Origin: JBAZBO01 sp041671425
Lineage (GTDB): Bacteria > Patescibacteriota > WWE3 > UBA101185 > UBA10185
DNA length: 5,156 nucleotides
Assembly (NCBI GenBank): GCA_041671425.1
Contig: JBAZBO010000057.1
Location: 1 to 5,156, forward strand
Direction of reading: 5' to 3'
Of the stretch, positions 1 to 4,450 are shown one piece after another; position 1 is the stretch's first letter, and each line of letters begins with the position of its first letter. Made by a program: the position numbers and the translations under genes. The notes beneath the pieces are model-generated. The model did not search any database. It worked only from the letters and a program-made list of their open reading frames with translations, and was not told where the DNA came from.

Positions 1-71
1 TCCATAGGAGCCAGAGCAGTTATTGGTTTTTTGAGGTTTTTCCAAAAGTTTGCCACGATGGGATTATACAT
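1..71 (-). CDS. dus: tRNA-dihydrouridine synthase, N-terminal fragment (runs off left edge)
   Basis: Reading the minus strand from the ATG at 71-69 gives 23 codons that stay open to the window edge. The peptide begins MYNPIVANFWKNL and ends ITALAPM, followed by a codon starting GA (Asp or Glu). The ending matches the start of the dihydrouridine synthase TIM barrel, typically LAPMDGVTD, where the first strand contacts FMN. These flavoenzymes reduce uridine to dihydrouridine in tRNA D-loops using NADPH. An SD-like AAGGGG lies 5 nt before the ATG (77-82) and supports this start. The gene is divergent from the zinc-ribbon gene, with 39 nt between starts. The catalytic cysteine and the rest of the protein are outside the window, so the subfamily (DusA, B or C) cannot be told. 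The call rests on about 20 residues but the motif is distinctive. Confidence 0.75.
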   Translation of the reverse strand, partial: MYNPIVANFWKNLKKPITALAPM

Positions 72-76
72 TACCA

Positions 77-82
77 CCCCTT
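77..82 (-). promoter_or_regulatory. Ribosome binding site of dus
   Basis: The minus strand reads AAGGGGTGGTA directly before the ATG. The AAGGGG core sits 5 nt from the start. It fixes the start of the partial dus gene at 71. Confidence 0.6.
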
Positions 83-110
83 ATATTTTTTGGAGTAGTA
101 TTAGTGCATT

Positions 111-455
111 ATGGAACCACAGTTGAAATGTCCCCAATGTAAGGCAGATGTGAGCTTAACAGACTACTATTGTCCGAACTGTGGAAATAAATTGAAAGAC
201 CAGCCTCTATCAAATTCACTCTCGAAACAGATTATGGTTTATCTATTGAGTTTCTTACTTCCACCCTTTGGTTTAGTACCAGCGATTAAGTACTTACGAC
301 AACCCGATAGGAAAGCTAAGAACATTGGTCTTGCAGCAATTATCCTGACTGTGGTGTCACTTGTAATGTCTTTCTACATAAGCATGAAATTCATAAATGT
401 GTTTAGCGGTGGAATAAATGATCAGGTTGGGATTTACAGGAACTTAGGTTTGTGA
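111..455 (+). CDS. Zinc-ribbon protein with two transmembrane segments
   Basis: A 114-aa protein. Residues 7-24 form a zinc ribbon with two CPxC knuckles (C7, C10, C21, C24), the usual minimal ribbon at the N-terminus of many small bacterial membrane proteins. A linker follows, then a hydrophobic segment at about 41-59 containing LLPPFGLVPAIKYL, a basic cytoplasmic loop (RQPDRKAK, 63-70), and a second membrane segment at about 71-92. The tail from 93 is polar. The ribbon probably lies in the cytoplasm and may bind a partner or nucleic acid; no catalytic motif is visible and the function is unknown. No good SD precedes the ATG (GGAG at 92-95 is about 15 nt away). Its stop overlaps the GTG start of the next gene, so the two are almost certainly co-transcribed. 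Confidence 0.8.
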   Translation: MEPQLKCPQCKADVSLTDYYCPNCGNKLKDQPLSNSLSKQIMVYLLSFLLPPFGLVPAIKYLRQPDRKAKNIGLAAIILTVVSLVMSFYISMKFINVFSGGINDQVGIYRNLGL

Positions 456-709
456 ACTTCTATGTCTATATAGTCGAATGTTCAGATGGGACTTATTATT
501 GCGGTTATGCAAAGGATCTGAATTCCAGAATCGAAGAACATAACGGGTCAAAAACTGGTGCCCGCTACACGAAATCCCGTAGGCCTGTGAAACTTGTATA
601 TTCAGAGGAATTTCAATCTAAGTCTCAAGCTATGAAACGCGAGGCGGAGATAAAAAAGCTTTCACGAAGAAGAAAAGAAGCCCTAGTCCTTGGCCAAAGG
701 TCAGATTAG
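452..709 (+). CDS. GIY-YIG nuclease domain protein, YhbQ/UPF0213 family
   Basis: An 85-aa protein that is nearly all one GIY-YIG domain, the normal length for the UPF0213 group. The first motif is VYI (5-7) in YVYIVECSDGTYY and the second is YCG (17-19). The presumed catalytic arginine is R26 in LNSRIEEHN, followed by H30 and N31. The conserved block ARYTKSRRPVKLVY (37-50) comes next, then the glutamate helix MKREAEIKKLSR, in which E64 is the likely metal ligand. All key residues of the fold are present. Some relatives have been reported to have nuclease activity in vitro, but the cellular role is poorly defined. The GTG start overlaps the stop of the zinc-ribbon gene by 4 nt (GTGA), which indicates translational coupling; the protein lines up with the family from this codon. 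Its stop touches the hairpin at 710. Confidence 0.9.
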   Translation: MNFYVYIVECSDGTYYCGYAKDLNSRIEEHNGSKTGARYTKSRRPVKLVYSEEFQSKSQAMKREAEIKKLSRRRKEALVLGQRSD

Positions 710-752
710 GAGGCGCCAAGTGCTGTGATGGTACACAACAACAAGGCGCCCC
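710..752 (-). terminator. Hairpin between convergent genes, probable terminator or 3' stabiliser
   Basis: GGCGCC at 712-717 pairs with GGCGCC at 745-750. On the minus strand the outer stem extends to 8 bp (one G-U) and a second stem of 7 bp (721-727 with 734-740, one G-U) closes a 6-nt loop. On the plus strand the same two positions are A-C mismatches, so it folds better in minus-strand RNA. It lies 19 nt after the stop of the 772-1074 gene and abuts the stop of the GIY-YIG gene. There is no T-run on either side, so it is not a classical intrinsic terminator. Confidence 0.55.
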
Positions 753-771
753 ACCTGCAGTACTCCCGTTT

Positions 772-1074
772 TCAGCGCTTCCTTGGACGTTCCCTGATGA
801 CTGCGATAATGTCAGCTTGGGTTAAGCTCACCGGAGGTGTTTGCCCGTCTGTGTGTATGATCCATGTGGTAAGCGTCTCATTGGTAGCCTTTCTGGTCAC
901 CACGATCTTGCATTCTCTGGACTTGTGACAAAAAGTTGCAGTTACGCTTGGGACACTTTCCAGTGTTTGAGATATGAAATCAATCGTACGGTATGCAGAC
1001 TCCCTGTTGGCAGTGATCCTGGCTTCTTCCACGACTTCTGTCAGGGAATTACCTGATACATCGTCCACTAGCAT
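772..1074 (-). CDS. Orphan hypothetical protein, 100 aa, SD-led
   Basis: I do not recognise this family. The 100-aa protein is soluble, with no signal peptide or membrane segment. It starts MLVDDVSGNSLTEVVEEAR. An amphipathic helix-rich first half (about 10-40) is followed by alternating strand-like segments (TATFCHKSRECKIVVTRK at 45-62, TLTTWIIHTDG at 67-77), a short helix (83-94) and a basic tail RERPRKR. Two cysteines (C49, C55) are spaced by five residues. This pattern suggests a small alpha/beta fold; that is inference. The gene is well supported as real: a near-consensus promoter lies at 1119-1147, a perfect AAAGGAGG sits 5 nt before the ATG, and a hairpin lies 19 nt after the stop. GC is about 48%, above its upstream neighbour. 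Overlapping plus-strand frames lack such signals. Confidence 0.75.
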   Translation of the reverse strand: MLVDDVSGNSLTEVVEEARITANRESAYRTIDFISQTLESVPSVTATFCHKSRECKIVVTRKATNETLTTWIIHTDGQTPPVSLTQADIIAVIRERPRKR

Positions 1075-1079
1075 AGTCT

Positions 1080-1087
1080 CCTCCTTT
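1080..1087 (-). promoter_or_regulatory. Strong ribosome binding site of the 100-aa orphan gene
   Basis: The minus strand reads AAAGGAGG, a full match to the anti-SD, then AGACT and the ATG at 1074 (5-nt spacing). It decides both the strand and the start of this gene. Confidence 0.85.
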
Positions 1088-1118
1088 AGTTTGCCTATGT
1101 GTGACCTTCCGGACCCAG

Positions 1119-1147
1119 ATTATCTTATGGATCAAACAAATTATCAA
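1119..1147 (-). promoter_or_regulatory. Sigma-70-type promoter of the 100-aa orphan gene
   Basis: The -35 is TTGATA (1147-1142, 5 of 6 consensus bases) and the -10 is GATAAT (1124-1119, 5 of 6), with an exact 17-nt spacer. Transcription should start near 1112, giving a leader of about 38 nt that contains the SD. It lies just after the stop of the four-TM gene, so the orphan gene is an independent unit. Confidence 0.7.
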
Positions 1148-1183
1148 CCCGCAGTGATTGTAGGTAAAAAGTGTGATAAATGG

Positions 1184-1663
1184 TTAAGCTCTGGTTGAAG
1201 TCTTCTTTGCTATCAATAGGGAAACAATCAATGCTGTTAGGTAGATAACAGAACCATAGAAGCATGGAGTCAGGAACACATTCTGGGTTGTTACACCTGA
1301 ACAAGATGTCTTTTCTACACTACTAGAGGCGTAAAACTTGTATGCTTCAAATCCAAAGTTACTCCAAGCAAATATTGTTCCTGCAATCAATAAAGTCCTA
1401 AGGCCTTTCTGAGCTTTTGCTATATTCGTACCCTTCAGTTTTTTAGAAAGGATACTAATAGACCAAATGAAGGCAATAAGAAATGCAAGTGCCCCATAAA
1501 AACAGGGTGTAGTGACAGGGTTAGGGATAGTGCAGCCTGCTATTTTGGTTACGGAGCCATATATATTGTAAAAGTGGGAAAAGTCACTAAACACTGTGGT
1601 CCAGGAAAAAACTGTGCCTACAAAAAGAACAAATGTTTGCAATTTATAAAGTGCATTGTTCAT
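1184..1663 (-). CDS. Four-TM membrane protein made of two copies of a Cys/TPCFYG module
   Basis: A 159-aa integral membrane protein from the ATG at 1663. Membrane segments lie at about 9-27, 56-74, 90-107 and 136-152. The two halves are homologous: GTVFSW (16-21) and TPCFYG (52-57) in the first match GTIFAW (95-100) and TPCFYG (132-137) in the second, and both modules end in SKK or AKK after their second helix. Each module has a cysteine pair in the loop between its helices (C44/C54 and C121/C134). Basic residues sit at the N-terminus, in the central loop and at the C-terminus, so both cysteine loops should face outward, where disulfides could form. I do not recognise the family; a thiol-redox or transport role is only a guess. 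A TTG at 1687 would add 8 residues, but the -10 element at 1672-1677 lies between it and the ATG, so I prefer the ATG. Confidence 0.85.
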   Translation of the reverse strand: MNNALYKLQTFVLFVGTVFSWTTVFSDFSHFYNIYGSVTKIAGCTIPNPVTTPCFYGALAFLIAFIWSISILSKKLKGTNIAKAQKGLRTLLIAGTIFAWSNFGFEAYKFYASSSVEKTSCSGVTTQNVFLTPCFYGSVIYLTALIVSLLIAKKTSTRA

Positions 1664-1671
1664 AACTATCC

Positions 1672-1700
1672 ATATTAGTCCCAACAAATAAGTATTTCAA
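1672..1700 (-). promoter_or_regulatory. Promoter of the four-TM gene, near-leaderless
   Basis: TTGAAA (1700-1695, 5 of 6) and TAATAT (1677-1672, 4 of 6) are separated by exactly 17 nt. The -10 ends 8 nt before the ATG at 1663, so the predicted mRNA start falls within about 2 nt of the start codon. This supports the ATG over the upstream TTG. Confidence 0.55.
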
Positions 1701-1739
1701 TCTTCTTAATAAAAATTCTGCACAAATTATCTAAACGTC

Positions 1740-1745
1740 TATAAT
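1740..1745 (+). promoter_or_regulatory. -10 element of pcm
   Basis: A perfect TATAAT lies 24 nt before the pcm ATG. The -35 at 17 nt spacing (TCTGCA, 1717-1722) is poor. Transcription from here would give a leader of about 18 nt with no clear SD. The divergent four-TM promoter lies within 50 nt. Confidence 0.5.
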
Positions 1746-1769
1746 AATGTGGTAGATAAATAGTAACCT

Positions 1770-2354
1770 ATGGAAATACCCATTTCTCAAAAAACCCTTG
1801 AGGCTCTTAAAAAGGTCGATAGAAAGGATTTTATAAAATCAGAAAGTGATCCCTATGCCTACTATGATGTTCCCGTCTCAATAGGTTTTGAGCAGACCAT
1901 CTCCCAGCCTAGTACTGTTGCCTTTATGCTAGAGCTTCTTAATCTGGAGGAAGGCATGAGTGTTTTGGACGTGGGTTCCGGGTCCGGATGGACAACTGCC
2001 CTGCTTGCCTACATTGTAGGGAAGAAAGGCAAAGTTATTGGGGTTGAAATAATACCAGAGCTTGCAGAATTTGGAAGAAATAATATGACCAAGTACATGG
2101 ATCTTTCAGATGTGAATATACTGCTTGCTGAGAATGAGTTGGGTTACTCTGCCAGAGCCCCGTATGATCGAATATTGGTTTCAGCGTGTAGTGAGGATAT
2201 TCCCCAAGAGCTTGTTGGACAGCTTAAGATCGGTGGGATTATGGTGATACCAGTTAATAATTCTCTTGTAAAAGTCACTAGAAGATCCAAAAACCTCAGT
2301 GATATAACGACAGATGATTACCCAGGCTTTGTATTTGTGCCTCTAAAGCGTTAG
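1770..2354 (+). CDS. pcm: Protein-L-isoaspartate O-methyltransferase
   Basis: A 194-aa cytoplasmic enzyme that transfers methyl from S-adenosylmethionine to L-isoaspartyl residues, starting their repair. The N-terminal region carries the family block YYDVPVSIGFEQTISQP (31-47), with the hallmark QTISQP that forms part of the substrate pocket. Motif I, VLDVGSGSGW (65-74), binds the cofactor; post-I is VIGVEII (89-95), whose acidic residue E93 should hold the ribose. Motif II is APYDRILVSA (130-139), followed by IPQELVGQLKIGGIMVIPV (144-162). Length is close to the usual 200-210. Unlike most members, the stretch before motif II reads LAENELGY (119-126), where GDG plus a glycine is normal. The gene is divergent from the four-TM gene and its stop lies 2 nt from the stop of the facing propeller gene. 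No good SD is visible. Confidence 0.93.
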   Translation: MEIPISQKTLEALKKVDRKDFIKSESDPYAYYDVPVSIGFEQTISQPSTVAFMLELLNLEEGMSVLDVGSGSGWTTALLAYIVGKKGKVIGVEIIPELAEFGRNNMTKYMDLSDVNILLAENELGYSARAPYDRILVSACSEDIPQELVGQLKIGGIMVIPVNNSLVKVTRRSKNLSDITTDDYPGFVFVPLKR

Positions 2355-2356
2355 TC

Positions 2357-3661
2357 CTACTGCAACGAAAGATTTTTGGTACCTAGGTCTATCCCAATGA
2401 TCTCGGCACCATCCTGCCCTACTATCGAATACCTTTCTCCTGAGATCTGCCCTTTTGCACTTTCCAGAGGATAGAAGCTCTCTATATGACTGCTTATATC
2501 TTTGTTGGCATATTCACTTGTAGCCACAGCATCTATCTCTGTTTTCGCTACAGTATCTATGATCTTTACGGTAAGAAAATCAGATATCTTTTTACCATCG
2601 AAATATGATGATGGTATTGGTCCCCAGATGCTTTCCATGCTGACCAGTACAAATGTTTTGCCGTCTTTAGTATCCAGGAAACTTATACCGTCCTGACTTA
2701 CATCGGAGCTTCCAATTGATTCGTAAAAAGTTGATGTTAGCGAGTCTTTGGTTACTTTGTATATACCATTACTAGCCAAAGCATAATACGTATCGTTCAC
2801 CTTGCCACTCATGGCTACAAACTTAGGTATATCCAAACCAAAGTCCTTTGCACCCTTGTTTATGTAGTCACTTGGATTTAGCCTATCGAACCTTTCAGTA
2901 CTCCAGGAATCGGACGTGTAGTCGTATGTAGATATGAAGTTCTTACAAGCAAACTCCACTACTTTGACCTTGCCTTCCTCATCTATCATCTGAAGAGGAT
3001 TATCACAGGTGGGTTTTTCTGTGTAGCCCAGATCAGCAAGTGAGTATGAGGAGGTCACTTCATTTTTTACAGTATCGTACTTGATGACAGTATCCCTGGT
3101 GGCAATCCATAAGTCGTTCCCATGGCTATATAAGCTGTTATTGGTCAGATCAAATGGTACATCTTTCAAACCCTGTATTTCCCTTTCCACTTTGCCAGTA
3201 GTCATAGCTACTATATAAATTTTGGGTTGTTTTTTTTCAAAAAAATTGCCATTGTCTGAAACATAAAGCAGATCGCCTATACTTGTGGCGGAAAAGAAAT
3301 CTGGATTGTCTTGCAGAGAAGTTCGTAACAATTTGCCTGATCTCTTGTTGTACTCTGCCAGTTGATTTACACCCATGACTAATATGTTATCCCCACGGTC
3401 AAAAACCGCCCTCACATCAGCAAAGTATGGCAGGTCTGAAAGCTTTAGATTGTCAAAATCAGGATATCTATTGTATAGGAACACATTTGGGTCAAATTGG
3501 ACAGTTATCTCATCTCTTGTATCTGAGGTATCAGTTATATCTGGTTTACCCCTTGTGATGTAACAATATATTGCTCCAGCCAGAGCTGTAAGTACAAAAG
3601 AGGCAACAAGTACCAAAAACACTATATTTTTCCTTCTTGGGTTTGTCGTTTGGATGTTCAT
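2357..3661 (-). CDS. Single-pass membrane protein with beta-propeller-like outer domain
   Basis: A 434-aa protein. After a short basic cytoplasmic tail (NPRRKN, 7-12) comes one membrane anchor at about 13-35; the rest should lie outside the membrane. A Thr/Asp-rich linker (40-52) leads to a long strand-rich domain. Blade-like units recur: ILVMGVNQLAEYNKRSGKLL (93-112), LLYVSDNG then IYIVAMTTGKVEREI (131-162), DLWIATRDTVIKYDTVKNEV (183-202), VVEFACKNFISTYDYTSDSW (234-253) and YYALASNGIYKVTKDSL (292-308). Each has a hydrophobic strand, a turn, a second strand and a polar residue near a Tyr-Asp or Lys turn, as in WD40 or PQQ-like propellers. The fold is inferred from this pattern. C219 and C239 could form a disulfide. 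No catalytic motif is visible; binding or surface scaffolding is plausible. The last residues show no sorting signal. The start has a TATAAT 6 nt before it. Confidence 0.85.
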   Translation of the reverse strand: MNIQTTNPRRKNIVFLVLVASFVLTALAGAIYCYITRGKPDITDTSDTRDEITVQFDPNVFLYNRYPDFDNLKLSDLPYFADVRAVFDRGDNILVMGVNQLAEYNKRSGKLLRTSLQDNPDFFSATSIGDLLYVSDNGNFFEKKQPKIYIVAMTTGKVEREIQGLKDVPFDLTNNSLYSHGNDLWIATRDTVIKYDTVKNEVTSSYSLADLGYTEKPTCDNPLQMIDEEGKVKVVEFACKNFISTYDYTSDSWSTERFDRLNPSDYINKGAKDFGLDIPKFVAMSGKVNDTYYALASNGIYKVTKDSLTSTFYESIGSSDVSQDGISFLDTKDGKTFVLVSMESIWGPIPSSYFDGKKISDFLTVKIIDTVAKTEIDAVATSEYANKDISSHIESFYPLESAKGQISGERYSIVGQDGAEIIGIDLGTKNLSLQ

Positions 3662-3667
3662 GTACTA

Positions 3668-3696
3668 ATTATACTTCCACTTGCTAGCTCTGTTTA
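3668..3696 (-). promoter_or_regulatory. Promoter of the propeller gene, predicted leaderless
   Basis: A perfect TATAAT (3673-3668) and a TAAACA (3696-3691, 4 of 6 to the -35 consensus) are 17 nt apart. Only 6 nt separate the -10 from the ATG at 3661, so the predicted first base of the mRNA is the A of the start codon. No SD exists or could be transcribed. Confidence 0.65.
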
Positions 3697-3775
3697 AGGT
3701 AGTTATTTAAAAGTATCTTTGCAAGGTTCTTTTGGACAAAATGTACCCTTATCATGTTATAGGCAATCTATGGGA

Positions 3776-3817
3776 GAAGGCAACCTCGGCGTTTGTGTTG
3801 CAGCAGAAGTTGCCCTC
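3776..3817 (-). terminator. Hairpin 21 nt after the 3839-4318 gene
   Basis: On the minus strand GAGGGCAACTTC (3817-3806) pairs with GAGGTTGCCTTC (3787-3776) over 12 bp, including two G-U pairs, around an 18-nt loop. On the plus strand the two wobbles become A-C mismatches, so the structure belongs to minus-strand RNA. There is no T-run after it, so it may be a weak terminator or a 3'-end stabiliser. Confidence 0.5.
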
Positions 3818-3838
3818 ATCGATAGATAAGTTGAATGG

Positions 3839-4318
3839 TCAGCAGTGTCCAAGCCGGTACAGCTCGAGAGTGGGCCTCTTATCCCGCGATCCTGGGGCGC
3901 TGAGGTAAAGTAGCGAGGCTACTCGTTCTGAGAACCTCATCTTCAGGATCTTAAGCTCACCACCTTTAAGTAACTCGTACTCCTCGACGGTCAAGATTAC
4001 CGTGAAGAGAGAGTTGGTGGCAGCGGCGATGTTGATAAGCTCGACCAAGGGCTCCCAATTTCCTTGGTATTCCACTTGGTAACCGTTGGCCTCGATGACC
4101 ACGTTGGCTACATACTTTGTCTCCTCTGTGGTCGTACTCTCGCGCACAGTTGGAAAATGCTCATTGTCAGGTACTAAGNNNNNNNNNNNNNNNNNNNNNN
4201 NNTTCACCAACACTTCTTTCCCGAAATGTCCCTCTGGTAGCCAAACTGCGTAGGTTGGCCCACCCCAAAACCTGAAGTACGTTAAGTACGGATTGTACTC
4301 TTGATTGCACGCTGTCAT
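3839..4318 (-). CDS. Orphan hypothetical protein, about 159 aa, interrupted by assembly gap
   Basis: I do not recognise this family. The first 38 residues (MTACNQEYNPYLTYFRFWGG onward) are rich in aromatic residues and reach FGKEVLV before the gap. After about 9 unknown residues the frame continues with 112 residues: a charged stretch (VRESTTTEETK), strand-like ANVVIEANGYQVEYQGNW, a helix EPLVELINIAAATN, strand LFTVILTVEEYELL, then LKILKMRFSERVASLLYL and a polar tail ending LGHC. It looks like a soluble alpha/beta protein without a signal peptide. Beside the gap the other two minus frames on the downstream side hit stops at once, so the frame there is forced, and the SD forces the frame on the upstream side. 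The true gap length is unknown. GC is about 53%, clearly above its neighbours. Promoter, SD and downstream hairpin all support an independent gene. Confidence 0.7.
   Translation of the reverse strand: MTACNQEYNPYLTYFRFWGGPTYAVWLPEGHFGKEVLVXXXXXXXXXLVPDNEHFPTVRESTTTEETKYVANVVIEANGYQVEYQGNWEPLVELINIAAATNSLFTVILTVEEYELLKGGELKILKMRFSERVASLLYLSAPGSRDKRPTLELYRLGHC
4179..4202. other. Assembly gap (24 N)
   Basis: Twenty-four Ns, probably a scaffolding or unresolved-base gap. It falls inside the 3839-4318 gene. The length happens to keep the two gene halves in frame but may not be exact. Confidence 0.97.
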
Positions 4319-4325
4319 GTCTTTC

Positions 4326-4331
4326 CCTCCC
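4326..4331 (-). promoter_or_regulatory. Ribosome binding site of the 159-aa orphan gene
   Basis: The minus strand reads GGGAGG, then 7 nt, then the ATG at 4318. It selects this start and frame over the overlapping minus frame that would begin at 4385. Confidence 0.75.
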
Positions 4332-4356
4332 TATTGATATATTGACTCTGGTGTAG

Positions 4357-4385
4357 ATTTTAGTATATGTAGGCGGAAAGGTCAA
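4357..4385 (-). promoter_or_regulatory. Strong sigma-70-type promoter of the 159-aa orphan gene
   Basis: TTGACC (4385-4380, 5 of 6) and TAAAAT (4362-4357, 5 of 6) are exactly 17 nt apart. A very AT-rich tract upstream (about 4397-4415) could act as an UP element. The leader would be about 32 nt and includes the SD. Confidence 0.75.
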
Positions 4386-4405
4386 ATACTACAGGGTATA
4401 TTTAT

Positions 4406-4415
4406 ATATTAATAT
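4406..4415. repeat. AT-rich palindrome in the divergent control region
   Basis: ATATTAATAT is a perfect 10-bp palindrome between the minus-strand promoter at 4357-4385 and the plus-strand start at 4451. It could be an operator or an UP element, or chance in an AT-rich tract. Confidence 0.3.
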
Positions 4416-4434
4416 GTCTGCAATGAAATTATTC

Positions 4435-4443
4435 TGATACTAT
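4435..4443 (+). promoter_or_regulatory. Extended -10 promoter of the JAMM-like gene
   Basis: TGATACTAT contains an extended -10 TG element followed by TACTAT (4438-4443, 4 of 6). It ends 7 nt before the GTG at 4451, so the mRNA would begin at or next to the start codon. No convincing -35 is seen. A second weak option is TTGACT (4342-4347) with TATATG (4364-4369). Confidence 0.4.
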
Positions 4444-4450
4444 TGTGTAT

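Noticed and set aside
1..126. Plus-strand frame open from the window edge to a TGA at 124-126, as if an upstream gene ended there
   Set aside because: The minus strand of the same region encodes a recognisable Dus start with an SD, which explains it better.
725..928. Plus-strand frame of 67 codons
   Set aside because: It overlaps the minus-strand 100-aa gene, which has a perfect SD and promoter; it begins inside the hairpin and has no SD.
841..1198. Two plus-strand frames (841-1056 and 974-1198)
   Set aside because: Shadows of the same minus-strand gene and its promoter; no initiation signals and no recognisable protein.
1664..1687. TTG start that would lengthen the four-TM protein by 8 residues
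   Set aside because: The -10 element lies between TTG and ATG and no SD precedes the TTG.
2502..2696. Plus-strand frame of 64 codons
   Set aside because: It lies fully inside the propeller gene and has no initiation signals.
3375..3563. Plus-strand frame of 62 codons
   Set aside because: Antisense shadow of the propeller gene.
3741..3908. Plus-strand frame of 55 codons starting MYPYHVIGNLWEK
   Set aside because: It runs through the minus-strand hairpin and into the 3' end of the orphan gene; only a weak GGA precedes the ATG. It cannot be fully excluded as a small gene.
4167..4385. Minus-strand frame starting at 4385
   Set aside because: Its start lies in the -35 of the orphan gene promoter, it has no SD, and it stops right after the N gap; the SD-led frame at 4318 is better.
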